This document shows positions 42,782 to 51,978 of a stretch of 64,000 nt of DNA, piece by piece; the first letter of the stretch is position 1; each line of letters opens with the position of its first letter. Source of the stretch: Candidatus Saccharimonadota bacterium. Its GTDB lineage: Bacteria > Patescibacteriota > Saccharimonadia > Saccharimonadales > Saccharimonadaceae. The notes below the pieces were generated by a model. The model searched no databases. It saw nothing but the letters and a program-made list of their open reading frames with translations, and was not told where the DNA came from. The stretch lies in contig JAFUCJ010000003.1 in NCBI GenBank assembly GCA_017459705.1, positions 111,590 through 175,589 of the forward strand. The letters are read 5' to 3'. The translations under genes were made by a program, and so were the position numbers.

Positions 42782-44383
42782 TTAGTCTTTGCTGGACTTT
42801 CTTTGGGAGAGTCCAAATACCGCCAGCACTGCCGGCATCACATATATCTGCAACGCATTCGCTACACCAGAGAAGAAGAATAGCGACACGCCGTACGCCG
42901 CCACTAAGCATACCACCGCCCACATCTGTCTTCGTACCAAAAATCTCACGCCGAGCACCACCACCACAAGCGCGAGTATCGCCCCAACCGCCCCCGTTTC
43001 AACCAGCACCGATGCATATTCATTTTGGACGATTTCTTTCGGGGAATCATTAAATCCATATTTATACAACGCTTCGCCCGCCCCGCCAATTCCTACTCCT
43101 ACCGCAAGAGTCTTAAAATCTCGCATCCATACCGCGAGCGCCGCATTGGTCAGCCCTACGCGTATGTTGGTGGATTCTTCCGCATATCCGTCAAAAATCG
43201 CCTCCTGTCGCGCCATAGTACCACTTTCCGATTCATCAACGTCACCTCTGTTCTCATCAGAGTTTTCCACAGGTTTTTCCACAACCTCACTACCCGAACT
43301 AGGCGCCTGTGTTTTTTCCGACAGAGAATCGCTTTGACTGCCCCTCACATCCACCACACCGAGCGACAGATGATTCAATACTTTCGCCACCGCCGTACCA
43401 AAAGTATCATTAGTTGGCCCCACCTCCGCCATCACCCCTTGTGCCACGAGCGTCACCATGAAAGCGCCCACTATTAGTCCCCACACTGCCGCTAGCCTCT
43501 TCCACCCCATCTTCTTCACTATCCCTACCGCACTCATCACCGCCACCCCCACAAGAAATGCATAAATCGCTCCCCTCGAAAACGTCAAGAATAATGTCGC
43601 GGAGAAACAAAATAGTAAAATCTCAGAGCATAAAAAGTGTGAGCCGGAGTAATTTTTACAACGGTCACGGAGTGAGTCACGAAACTGTAATTTCGTGCGA
43701 ACTCCGCCTGACCCGTTGTAAAAATTATCACCGCGCGAACACTCCCGCTCTGAGATTTTACTATTTTGTTTCTTTAAACACATATATCCTAGTGTCATCG
43801 CGGGCGCGATCAACAAATTTCCCATAAATTGCGGTTCTATCGCAAACCCGTTCGGATGCGGAAACCCAAACGTCCGACTCGTACATCCCAAGCAAAGAAG
43901 TGAATATTCCCGCGACACCCCCATCACATCCATCACGCATTGCGCTACACACCACACGCACACTAAAAGTGTCGCCCCTACAAACACCCTGGGGAACCAC
44001 CGCCGCACCCACTCGTCTGCCACCATTTCGCGCAGTTCAATCATTTCAACCACCACAATCATGATTAACCATATCACGCCAACCGTGAGCGCCCCACGCG
44101 CCATGTTCAGCGACCATATCACGCTTAGAGTCACCCACGCAGGGAATAGTATCCACAACCACTTTCGCTGCACCCATTTACGCACCGCCGCCCACAATTT
44201 CCCTCGACTCGCCAACGCCCCCACCCCGCACAAAGCAGTCGCCACTAGCCATAGTAGCGCCACAGACAACTCGAAGTTCATCGTCGCGTCACTTCCCAAA
44301 GTTATCACAGGATAATACGACAAATATAGCGCCGCCGGCAATCCTACGAATAATAATCTATACAGTTTTTCCCACTTTTTCAT
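42782..44383 (-). CDS. O-antigen ligase/polymerase-like membrane protein
   Basis: 533 aa with about ten hydrophobic segments. The central FGFPHPNGFAIEPQFMGNLLIAPAM resembles the Wzy/WaaL (O-antigen ligase) domain, which joins sugar units to lipid or protein carriers outside the cytoplasmic membrane. A long acidic loop (about residues 340-400) matches the usual large external loop. A 167-bp palindromic element (43605-43771) sits in frame and adds a hydrophilic stretch, about residues 205-260, between two membrane segments. Its start overlaps the end of the GT gene by 26 bases, so the two are one operon. Confidence 0.8.
   Translation of the reverse strand: MKKWEKLYRLLFVGLPAALYLSYYPVITLGSDATMNFELSVALLWLVATALCGVGALASRGKLWAAVRKWVQRKWLWILFPAWVTLSVIWSLNMARGALTVGVIWLIMIVVVEMIELREMVADEWVRRWFPRVFVGATLLVCVWCVAQCVMDVMGVSREYSLLCLGCTSRTFGFPHPNGFAIEPQFMGNLLIAPAMTLGYMCLKKQNSKISERECSRGDNFYNGSGGVRTKLQFRDSLRDRCKNYSGSHFLCSEILLFCFSATLFLTFSRGAIYAFLVGVAVMSAVGIVKKMGWKRLAAVWGLIVGAFMVTLVAQGVMAEVGPTNDTFGTAVAKVLNHLSLGVVDVRGSQSDSLSEKTQAPSSGSEVVEKPVENSDENRGDVDESESGTMARQEAIFDGYAEESTNIRVGLTNAALAVWMRDFKTLAVGVGIGGAGEALYKYGFNDSPKEIVQNEYASVLVETGAVGAILALVVVVLGVRFLVRRQMWAVVCLVAAYGVSLFFFSGVANALQIYVMPAVLAVFGLSQRKSSKD
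43605..43771. repeat. 167-bp palindromic element inside the ligase-like gene
   Basis: Perfect 25-bp inverted arms at 43605-43629 and 43747-43771 (ends AAACAAAATAG / CTATTTTGTTT). Inside is a second perfect pair TAATTTTTACAACGG/CCGTTGTAAAAATTA and a third hairpin CACGAAA/TTTCGTG. The protein frame remains open through the whole element. Confidence 0.88.
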
Positions 44384-45515
44384 CTACGAGTTCCTTTATT
44401 TCCTGGTCAAACCTCGCCGCATCAAACCCTCGCGCGCTCTCCGCCACTTTCGCACGTCCAAACTTCATCTTTTCAAACTTCAATATCGCTTCTTCTAAAC
44501 TCTTCACCGTCTGTTTCTCAAACAGTACTCCGTTCTCGCCGTCGCACACATAATCCAGCGCCCCACCTTTGCCGTATGCAATCACCGGACATCCACTCGC
44601 CAGCGCTTCCACCGGCGCTATCCCAAACGGCTCCATGCTTGGAAAAATATACCCTCTCGCCCCCCGCAAGTACTTCGCCAATTCTTTCGCTGTCATCAGT
44701 GGCAAAAACCGAACACATGGGGCATCTTTTGCCATTTTGACAAGGGAATCATGTTCGGGTCCTTCACCGATTACATACAATTCCCTCCCCAATTTAGCGC
44801 ACGCCTTCACCGCCAAATCAATTCTCTTCCACGTTACCTGTCGTGAAGTAGTGACATAGTAGTCGTAATAGCCTTTCCGAGAGCATGAACCTGACCTAAC
44901 GCTCTCGGAAAGGCTATTATGACTACTAAATATCTTTACTTCCACCGGCGGATGGATTACTATCGCTTCACGCTTGTAATATTTCGCAATCAACTCCCTG
45001 GCATATTCGCTAATCGTCACAAATTGGTCCACTCGCCCTGCCGCCGCAAAATCCTTCTTTCTCTGCCCCCGCACCAAAATCTTAAAACACGTCCTCACTA
45101 CCGGATTCAGTACCCCAAATCCCGGATCGCGTATATATTCGTCATACATCTGCCAGTAATACTGCGTCGGCACATGACAGTAGCAAATATGCACCGCTCG
45201 TCGCCCAGTCTTCGGATTTACTGTTTTTACCGCTTTCGCCTCCGCCCCAGTCACCGATATCACTAGGTCATACTCCGACAGGTCCAGCCGCGAGAACCAT
45301 CTCATCCTGAGAGGCCCTAGCAAGCGTCGCATAAAACTCGGAAAGATCTGCAACCATCCAGTCCTCACGTCCGCATCACGAAACCACGATATTCCCCGCG
45401 GCGAATATTTCGAAGTATAAATCGGCGCTTTCGGATAAAGTTGGTGTACCCGCAATAACACCTTCTCTGCCCCACCCACATTTGTCAGCCAATCACACAC
45501 AATCGCCACTTTCAT
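44358..45515 (-). CDS. Glycosyltransferase family 4
   Basis: 385 aa. N-terminal Rossmann domain (VAIVCDWLTNVGGAEKVLLRVHQLYP) and ISVTGAEAKAV, then the donor-sugar domain with YYVTTSRQVTWKRIDLAVKACAKL near residue 219, LYVIGEGPEHDSLVK and the E-x7-E motif MEPFGIAPVEALASGCPVIAYGKGG near residue 296. It transfers a sugar from a nucleotide donor in surface polysaccharide assembly. A 72-bp palindromic element (44857-44928) between the two domains adds about 24 Ser/Arg/Tyr residues. No clear -10 six bases from the ATG was seen. Confidence 0.92.
   Translation of the reverse strand: MKVAIVCDWLTNVGGAEKVLLRVHQLYPKAPIYTSKYSPRGISWFRDADVRTGWLQIFPSFMRRLLGPLRMRWFSRLDLSEYDLVISVTGAEAKAVKTVNPKTGRRAVHICYCHVPTQYYWQMYDEYIRDPGFGVLNPVVRTCFKILVRGQRKKDFAAAGRVDQFVTISEYARELIAKYYKREAIVIHPPVEVKIFSSHNSLSESVRSGSCSRKGYYDYYVTTSRQVTWKRIDLAVKACAKLGRELYVIGEGPEHDSLVKMAKDAPCVRFLPLMTAKELAKYLRGARGYIFPSMEPFGIAPVEALASGCPVIAYGKGGALDYVCDGENGVLFEKQTVKSLEEAILKFEKMKFGRAKVAESARGFDAARFDQEIKELVDEKVGKTV
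44857..44928. repeat. 72-bp palindromic element inside the GT4 gene
   Basis: 28-bp arms 44857-44884 and 44901-44928 with a single mismatch and a 16-base loop. Length divisible by three; sits at the linker just before the second GT domain. Confidence 0.88.
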
Positions 45516-45552
45516 ATTATTTCACCTCCAAAAAGTGGGGCGCCACGCCAAG

Positions 45553-46977
45553 TCATTTGGCCCCCTCGCCCCGAAATACTGCCGCAATAGTCCGGAAAAA
45601 TATCTGCACATCCAGTGCCACCGACCAATTCAGTACATAATATATATCCAGCGCCCGACGCTCTTCAAACGAAATATCTCGCCGCCCGCTCACCTGCGCA
45701 AATCCGGTCAAACCCGATTTCACGCTTAATATCAATGATCTATCACCATAACTCGCAAGCTCCCCCGGCAAAAGCGCCCGCGGTCCAATCAGCGAAATAT
45801 CCCCTTTCAGAATGTTCACAAGTTGTGGCAATTCATCCAGCGAAGCCTTCCTCAGAATCCGCCCCAGTTTAGTAATTCTCGGATCGTCCGCCAAATAATC
45901 ACCATTCCTTCGATAACGCTTTTTTAGTTCGCGTCTTCCCATCTTGTCAAACGCCTCTTCCGCCGTCATTCCACTATATTCTGGCTTCATTGTCCGGAAC
46001 TTGTAACACAAAAACCGTCGGTTGTACCGCGTCAATCGCTCGCTTTTATATATCGCCGGCGCTCGCGGACTGCTAAGTTTCAGGAGCAACCAGATTATCA
46101 TCATTGGTATTGCTGCTACGATAATCGCTACAACCGAAAATACAATATCAAACCCTCTCTTAAGTGCCGCCCAGCCACCAGACAATGGCGTAATCTTCAC
46201 CAGTACCGCCGGGGTATTCCCGACCAGTTCTAACTCCCCAAAATGCGACGATAGCGCCGTCTCGCTCGGCACAAAATAGTACAGCAAATGCCGTTGCACG
46301 GTCTGCTTGTATGTATACTCGGTCATCTTTTCGTCCGTCTGGAACACAACGTCAGCTCGCGCAAACCGAAGCGCCTCTTTGAGTGACGAATACTGATGTG
46401 CCTTCAAATCCTTCGGCACATATTTCCGATTCGCCACTACCCCCGCCAGCCGATACCCCGACTCCGGCGTCGAAGCAATATATTCCGCCAGATACTCTGT
46501 ATTTTTATTGTTCCCCACTATCACCACACGCTTCGTACCGTAGTTCTTCTTAAAAATCTGCCTTGCCACCAAGCGCACAATTCCCCGCTCACACATCAGG
46601 AGCACAAACGAAAACACCACCGCAAGCAACGCCACTACCCTTACCGGGAACAGATTCCGCCCAGTAAAATAATCATACACGATCAATGCAGCCACCGACA
46701 ATATAGCCGCCATAAATATCTTCCCCACCTCCGGCAGTCGCGACCTACTCATAAATACGGATTTTTTATAAAGCCCAAGCGCCGCCAACACTATCCACAT
46801 CACCGGTACCAGCCACACAATCTCTATCGTAAATTCAAATAGTTGCGATTCAAACATATACGGCCGCGGGTCCACATGCACCCGAATAAAATACGCCAAA
46901 GCAAACGAAGCAACCAACACCAACCCATCCCCGACAAGCAACGCAATTCGCAAAAATATATCGGACTTGACTCTCAT
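45553..46977 (-). CDS. Polyprenyl-phosphate sugar-1-phosphate transferase
   Basis: 474 aa. Four N-terminal membrane helices and a nucleotide-binding-like domain (KRVVIVGNNKNTEYLAEYI) as in WbaP- and CpsE-type proteins. A fifth membrane segment follows near residue 280 (FDIVFSVVAIIVAAIPMMIIWLLL). Then comes the catalytic domain with CYKFRTMKPEYSG, DDPRITKLGRILRKASLDELPQLVNILKGDISLIGPRALL near residues 375-415. It starts surface polysaccharide assembly by loading the first sugar phosphate on undecaprenyl phosphate. TATAAT six bases before the ATG gives a leaderless mRNA. First of the three-gene polysaccharide run. Confidence 0.93.
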   Translation of the reverse strand: MRVKSDIFLRIALLVGDGLVLVASFALAYFIRVHVDPRPYMFESQLFEFTIEIVWLVPVMWIVLAALGLYKKSVFMSRSRLPEVGKIFMAAILSVAALIVYDYFTGRNLFPVRVVALLAVVFSFVLLMCERGIVRLVARQIFKKNYGTKRVVIVGNNKNTEYLAEYIASTPESGYRLAGVVANRKYVPKDLKAHQYSSLKEALRFARADVVFQTDEKMTEYTYKQTVQRHLLYYFVPSETALSSHFGELELVGNTPAVLVKITPLSGGWAALKRGFDIVFSVVAIIVAAIPMMIIWLLLKLSSPRAPAIYKSERLTRYNRRFLCYKFRTMKPEYSGMTAEEAFDKMGRRELKKRYRRNGDYLADDPRITKLGRILRKASLDELPQLVNILKGDISLIGPRALLPGELASYGDRSLILSVKSGLTGFAQVSGRRDISFEERRALDIYYVLNWSVALDVQIFFRTIAAVFRGEGAK

Positions 46978-47036
46978 TAATCTATTATATCACAGAGCAG
47001 GCCTAAAACCTATTCAGGACGCAAAGATACCTAGGC

Positions 47037-48863
47037 TTACTCTACGGTTACAGATTTCGCGAGATTTCTCGGCTGATCTACATTGTACCCTTTTGCCACC
47101 GTGACATAATATGCCAAAAGCTGCATCACCAAATTCATAATCACCGGCGCAAAAATCTTCAATTCTGTTGTAATTTTTACAACATTCTCCACGGGCAGAT
47201 CGAACCGGTCCACATTGGTAATCGCCAAGATGTGTCCGCCTCGCGCCAAAACTTCCTGCACATTCGACACCGCCTTGTCATACAATTCCCCACTCGGTAG
47301 TAGTGCCACCTCGAAAAATCTATCATCCACCAACGCGAGCGGCCCATGTTTCAATTCGCCGAAAGCGTACGCGTTTGCATCAACATATGATATTTCCTTC
47401 AACTTCAACGCCCCCTCCATCGCCGCCGGATATGCTGTATCACGACCCAGATAAATCGCATGGTCATACTCGGCATATTTCGCCGCCACTTCACGCACTT
47501 CCGCCGACACGCTAGCCAAAGTTTCCTTTACTACCTCCGGCAACTTCGCAATCTCCTGTACATACGGCCTTAGTACGCTCGGCTTCACCCCCTTCGCCTG
47601 AGCAATCGTCAACCCAAACATCACCATCGCGATCATTTGTGACGTAAACGCCTTCGTTGATGCCACCGAAATCTCCGGTCCTACATGCACATACGTTCCA
47701 CCATCCACTTCACGCGCAATCGTCGAACCAATCGCATTTACAATACCAATAGTCGGCACGCCCTGTTTCTTAATTTCGCGAAGACACGCTAGCGTATCGG
47801 CCGTCTCCCCAGACTGCGATACGATTAACGCCACTGAATCTTTTGGAATATAAGCGTTCCGATAGCGATATTCGCTCGCAATCACCGTCTCAATGGTAAT
47901 CTCTGGCGTAAACTGTTCAATATAGTACCCCGCCATAAGACCAGCGTGATACGCCGTACCACACCCCACGATTACGAGATGTTTAATTTTTCGCAGTTGC
48001 GCCTCAGTCAACCCCGGACCCCCAAGCCTTACCGTTCCCTCGGTCGCATTTACTCGTCCACGCAAAGTTTCCCTCAGGCTCTCTGGCTGCTCCATAATCT
48101 CTTTCAACAAGAAATGTTCATAGCCGCCCTTCTGAATCGCTGCCAAATTCGTCTCGATTTCTTCAACCTTCGCTGACACCGGCTCCGCGTTCAAAGTTTT
48201 AATTTCCACACTATGTGACGTCACCAACGCCACCTCGCCATCATTGAGGTAAATCGCCTGCTTCGTATGCCCCACCAGCGCTGATGCATCCGACGCGATC
48301 AGCGTTTCGTCATGCCCTACGCCAATTACTAGCGGCGAACCACTCCTCGCCACCACAATCTCATGCGGGTTTAACCGCGAAATCACCGCAATACCATACG
48401 TTCCCTTAACCAATTTCAGCGCCTGTACCACCGCATCCACCAGCGAATATTCCCCACCACCATAAAAAGATTCTACTAGCGCCGCCAATACTTCCGAATC
48501 CGTCTGCGACTTGAACTCATGCTCTGTCAGGTGTTCTTTTAGTTCTTTATAATTTTCAATAATACCGTTATGCACCAAATAAATATCGCCAGCCTGATGC
48601 GGATGTGCATTAGTCTCACTCGGCTCACCATGCGTCGCCCACCTAGTATGCCCAATCCCGATCTTATCCTCGCGTTTATTCTCGGCAAGTTTTTCTTCTA
48701 GGTTTACAATTTTGCCTTTCGCCCTCAGCAAAGTCGCTTCCCCTGCGTCATCCAGCGTCACAATCCCCGCCGAATCATAACCCCTATATTCCAATCTTTT
48801 TAGTCCCGAAATCAAAAAATCCTGCGCGTTCTTATTCCCAACATAACCAACAATTCCACACAT
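47037..48863 (-). CDS. glmS: Glutamine-fructose-6-phosphate aminotransferase GlmS
   Basis: GlmS makes glucosamine 6-phosphate from fructose 6-phosphate and glutamine. The N-terminal cysteine nucleophile and first block read CGIVGYVGNKNAQDFLISGLKRLEYRGYDSAG. GHTRWATHGEPSETNAHP and the class II glutaminase residues follow. Two SIS domains carry GCGTAYHAGLMAGYYIEQ near residue 304, SQSGETADTL near residue 352 and SYVDANAYAFGELKHGP near residue 485. The ending is KSVTVE. Length 608 aa, normal. AAGGAG precedes the ATG. The 5' region is only about 40 bases, so no glmS ribozyme is present. Confidence 0.98.
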   Translation of the reverse strand: MCGIVGYVGNKNAQDFLISGLKRLEYRGYDSAGIVTLDDAGEATLLRAKGKIVNLEEKLAENKREDKIGIGHTRWATHGEPSETNAHPHQAGDIYLVHNGIIENYKELKEHLTEHEFKSQTDSEVLAALVESFYGGGEYSLVDAVVQALKLVKGTYGIAVISRLNPHEIVVARSGSPLVIGVGHDETLIASDASALVGHTKQAIYLNDGEVALVTSHSVEIKTLNAEPVSAKVEEIETNLAAIQKGGYEHFLLKEIMEQPESLRETLRGRVNATEGTVRLGGPGLTEAQLRKIKHLVIVGCGTAYHAGLMAGYYIEQFTPEITIETVIASEYRYRNAYIPKDSVALIVSQSGETADTLACLREIKKQGVPTIGIVNAIGSTIAREVDGGTYVHVGPEISVASTKAFTSQMIAMVMFGLTIAQAKGVKPSVLRPYVQEIAKLPEVVKETLASVSAEVREVAAKYAEYDHAIYLGRDTAYPAAMEGALKLKEISYVDANAYAFGELKHGPLALVDDRFFEVALLPSGELYDKAVSNVQEVLARGGHILAITNVDRFDLPVENVVKITTELKIFAPVIMNLVMQLLAYYVTVAKGYNVDQPRNLAKSVTVE

Positions 48864-48901
48864 TATATTTTTCTCCTTATACTATATATTATACCATATA
48901 T

Positions 48902-49549
48902 CTAAGATTTGTACACCCATCCCATCGCTTGATACAAATTATGCGCCGTCGGCAACCCCAAGTTTTTAAGCGTCAAGTTTGTAATATCATCCAACATCAC
49001 TATCGTAAATAGCGTAATCGAAAGCGTCAAGAACGCCCGCCTCGTCATTTTGCGCGCCATAAACATTACTTGCGGCAGCAACCAGTACATTAACGCTAGC
49101 GCCCCCAGCCCAAACGCCGCCGCACTCACCGGACAAACAAACCCATTGATATTACCAAACGCCCACCACGAATGACTATAATCCCAATATCTCGTACCAT
49201 TCCCCACCGTATAGACGATCCACCCTGCGAATAATTCCAACACCCCACACGCTAGCGCCGACACGACAAATACCGCCCATGGATATTTTTTCAACTTATG
49301 CGACACCAGCATAATAAGCAAAGCCCCATACGCATAAATGTTCATCCACGGCAGCAAGTTCCCACCCTTAATATACAAATGCTGAAACCCGCCTTCAATT
49401 TCCGCCAGCACAAACTCCCACACCCAGCCAGCAAATCCAGCAAACACCACAATCAAAAATACTATGCCAATTTTCTGATATTTTTTCAACTTTATTTTAC
49501 CGTCAAGATATTCCTGGTAATGCTTCTTATAATCCAACTTTTTTGCCAT
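48902..49549 (-). CDS. CmpB-like membrane protein (putative ABC-transporter type IV, DUF1113-like)
   Basis: 215 aa with six hydrophobic segments. The pattern GWVWEFVLAEIEGG near residue 42, LELFAGWIVYTVGNGTRYWDYSHSWWAFGNINGFVCP near residue 103 is characteristic of the CmpB-like family (W-E, RYWDYS, N-x-x-G). The function in this family is not settled. A charged 25-residue cytosolic start precedes helix one. TATAAT six bases before the ATG gives a leaderless mRNA. Divergent from the tspO remnant. Confidence 0.75.
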   Translation of the reverse strand: MAKKLDYKKHYQEYLDGKIKLKKYQKIGIVFLIVVFAGFAGWVWEFVLAEIEGGFQHLYIKGGNLLPWMNIYAYGALLIMLVSHKLKKYPWAVFVVSALACGVLELFAGWIVYTVGNGTRYWDYSHSWWAFGNINGFVCPVSAAAFGLGALALMYWLLPQVMFMARKMTRRAFLTLSITLFTIVMLDDITNLTLKNLGLPTAHNLYQAMGWVYKS

Positions 49550-49583
49550 AACTATATTATACCAAACGTGTTATAATTTAACC

Positions 49584-49910
49584 ATGAACACTAAGAAAAA
49601 TCTTCAAGCAGCCAATTAACAACTTTCGGCAAAATCTGGCGTATCGCTCTCGCCATCATCGTCCCACTTGGCGGCGGACTCATCATTTCCCATCCAACTC
49701 GTCTTCAATTTCGCCTGGACCCCATTCTTCTTCGCTCTCGATCTCTTCTGGCTTGCCTTTGTTTGGTTACTCGTCATGTGGGCACTCGTCCTCGCACTAG
49801 TCATCATCTCACACAAAATCTCCCGCCCCGCTTTCTGGATGCTCCTGCCTTATCTACTCTGGTGCACTTTTGCCGCTTATCTTAACTGCGGTATCGCTAT
49901 CTTGAACTAA
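49584..49910 (+). pseudogene. tspO remnant with frameshifts and internal deletion
   Basis: TATAAT stands six bases before the ATG at 49584, so the original leaderless start is kept. The first codons (MNTKKNLQ) run into a stop. In another frame the text continues LTTFGKIWRIALAIIVPLGGGLIIS, the TspO first helix. A later frame gives LVFNFAWTPFFFALDLFW and LLPYLLWCTFAAYLNCGIAILN, the conserved TspO end. About 60 middle residues are missing. TspO proteins are tryptophan-rich membrane proteins binding porphyrins or cholesterol; this one cannot be made intact. Confidence 0.8.
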
Positions 49911-50038
49911 GGTTCATCCGACCCAGCCAGCCATCAAGTTGCCGCCTGCCAGACTCAGTCCGAGCCACGGAGCCTGGCATGGCTAGTGGGCAAATGAAAA
50001 AATATTGCGGAAAAGTAGATGTACGATTTGACTTTTTC

Positions 50039-50304
50039 GTCTGACTTAGTATAATTGAAAATGAAAACCAGATGGCATCCCTTCCAGAAACATGGGGAGC
50101 GACGGAACGTTGCGGTATCGGGTTTTGGAAAAATGCGACCACTCTGGTCATTGTCTTTTGAAATGTGAGTCATGCGGAAAGCTGACCCACACAGATTGCG
50201 ATGAGCTAGAAACCATCTCGGAGCACTTTAAAAACAAACACCATTTCGAGATAGACCAAACAGATATTACCATTTACGGAATCTGTGATAAATGCAGGGC
50301 ATAG
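50039..50304 (+). CDS. Fur/Zur-family protein lacking the DNA-binding domain
   Basis: The frame from ATG 50092 (70 aa) holds only the C-terminal domain of a Fur-family regulator: RYRVLEKCDHSGHCLLKCESCGKLTHTDCDELE, with the structural-zinc CxxC, then ITIYGICDKCRA with the second CxxC. The N-terminal winged helix of about 80 residues is missing; upstream, in the available space, only out-of-frame text is found before the tspO remnant. A promoter TTGACT-16-TATAAT (about 50027-50055) is present. It lies immediately before znuA-type genes, where a Zur regulator is expected. Either a truncated remnant or a reduced zinc sensor. Confidence 0.65.
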
Positions 50305-50312
50305 GAGAAACA

Positions 50313-51299
50313 ATGAAGAATAGATTGCTCAAAATTATAAGCGGGATACTAGCAATTACCCTCATTGTAGGTATTTGTATTTTTGCAATTATAAAACTTA
50401 GCCAAAGCAGAAAGACAGCAAATATCATCTCGTCAAATTTTGTCGGCTACGATTTTGCACGAGCCGTTACTGGCGATAAGTCCGAAGTCTCCATGCTGCT
50501 CAAACCTGGAACCGAAATGCATAATTACGAGCCAACACCAGAAGACATCGTCAATATCAAAAACGCCGATCTATTTATCTATATTGGCGGCGAATCAGAT
50601 GAATGGGTTGAAGATTTACTAAAAGATAATGAAATACCAGAAGAAAAAACTTTACGCCTCATGAGCTTAGTTGAAGTGGTAGAAGAAGAATTATCCGATG
50701 GCATGGAAACGCACGAATCCGATGGTAATCATGAAGGACGCGACAACCATCATCACGACGAGGAGAAGGTTGAATACGATGAGCACATTTGGACAAGCCC
50801 AGTTAATGCAATCAAACTAGTAAACGGAGTGCGGGACAAGCTATCCAAGATTCATCCAGAAAACGAGGTCATCTACACGAAAAACGCAAACACCTACGCT
50901 TCTCGCCTGTCAGATATCAACCAGAAAATTCGCGATGTCGTAGCTACCAGCAATAAAAAGGAATTAATCTTCGGCGATCGTTTTCCGTTTCGTTATTTCG
51001 TAGACGAATACGGCCTAGATTACTACGCGGCCTTCCCCGGCTGTTCCGAACAAACCGAAGCCAGCAATAAAACCATTGCTTTTCTAATCAATCAAGCAAA
51101 AGCCGACGACATCAAAACAATTCTAAAAATTGAGCTGACATCGGACAAACTAGCAAAAAGTATCGCAGATGAAGCAGGCGCAAAAGTTATGACTCTAAAC
51201 GCGGCACACAATATTTCTAGTGAAGATTTTGAAAAAGGCGTAACCTATGCAGACATCATGGAAAGCAATATCAGTATAATCAAGGAAGCATTAAAATAA
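50313..51299 (+). CDS. Zinc/manganese-type ABC transporter substrate-binding protein
   Basis: 328 aa, cluster A-I solute-binding protein. An N-terminal signal or anchor helix (IISGILAITLIVGICIFAII) lies at about residues 6-26. Metal ligands are likely in GTEMHNYEPTPEDI (His near residue 75), DEHIWTSP (His near residue 160), FGDRFPFRYFVDEYGL and ELTSDKLAKSIADEAG. An acidic His-rich loop (HESDGNHEGRDNHHHDEE) before the second ligand is the pattern of zinc-binding ZnuA or AdcA. The start at 50313 has AGGAG seven bases upstream. First gene of a three-gene transporter operon. Confidence 0.9.
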   Translation: MKNRLLKIISGILAITLIVGICIFAIIKLSQSRKTANIISSNFVGYDFARAVTGDKSEVSMLLKPGTEMHNYEPTPEDIVNIKNADLFIYIGGESDEWVEDLLKDNEIPEEKTLRLMSLVEVVEEELSDGMETHESDGNHEGRDNHHHDEEKVEYDEHIWTSPVNAIKLVNGVRDKLSKIHPENEVIYTKNANTYASRLSDINQKIRDVVATSNKKELIFGDRFPFRYFVDEYGLDYYAAFPGCSEQTEASNKTIAFLINQAKADDIKTILKIELTSDKLAKSIADEAGAKVMTLNAAHNISSEDFEKGVTYADIMESNISIIKEALK

Positions 51300-51300
51300 T

Positions 51301-51978
51301 ATGAATCACGCGATTCTCGCAAAAAATGTCTCCATAAACTACGGCTCGAACAAAGTAATTAATTCCGCCAGCTTTGTAATCGACGAGCAAGATTTTGTCT
51401 GTATTGTTGGCGCAAATGGTTCAGGTAAAAGCACTCTTATCAAAGCCATCCTAGGGCTCATCAAGCCGAAAGCCGGAACAATTTCGTTCGGAGAAGGCAT
51501 CGATCAACGGTCAATTGGTTTTTTGCCTCAGGACGTAAAAGTAGACTTAAACTTCCCGTCCACCGTCCTCGAAATAGTATTATCCGGCACACTAGGGCGA
51601 CTCGGTATGAAGGCATTCTATCGCAAAAGCGACAAACTCAAAGCAACGGAAGCCATGAAGCGACTTGGTATCGCAAAATTGCAAGATGCCAGCTTCCCCA
51701 ACCTTTCTGGCGGCCAGAAACAAAAGGTACTACTCGCCAGAGCCCTCACTGCCACCTCAAAAATCCTTATCCTAGACGAACCATCAAACAACTTAGACTA
51801 TAAATCCCGCAAGGAGTTCTACGATGAGCTAAAAAACCTCAACAAATCTGGGCTTACAATTATTATGATTACGCACGATCTAGACGCCGAAGATTTAATC
51901 GGAAATAAAGTTATTAGCATCAAAGAATCAAAAGTCGAATGTTGCTCAACTTCTGACTACCTGAGGAATTACAGATGA
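51301..51978 (+). CDS. Metal ABC transporter ATP-binding protein
   Basis: 225 aa. Walker A GANGSGKSTL near residue 38, Q-loop GFLPQDVKVD, signature LSGGQKQKVLLARAL near residue 137, Walker B ILILDEPSNNLD near residue 156, and H-loop MITHDLDAED. The protein drives the membrane component coded next, with the substrate-binding protein before it by one base. A ZnuC-like role is inferred from the neighbours. Confidence 0.93.
   Translation: MNHAILAKNVSINYGSNKVINSASFVIDEQDFVCIVGANGSGKSTLIKAILGLIKPKAGTISFGEGIDQRSIGFLPQDVKVDLNFPSTVLEIVLSGTLGRLGMKAFYRKSDKLKATEAMKRLGIAKLQDASFPNLSGGQKQKVLLARALTATSKILILDEPSNNLDYKSRKEFYDELKNLNKSGLTIIMITHDLDAEDLIGNKVISIKESKVECCSTSDYLRNYR

Noticed and set aside
47037..48902. 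glmS ribozyme upstream of glmS
   Set aside because: Only about 40 bases lie between the divergent or neighbouring gene and the start, too short for the ribozyme.
49668..49910. 80-aa membrane protein as an intact gene
   Set aside because: It is the C-terminal part of a broken tspO whose promoter and start lie upstream in shifted frames.
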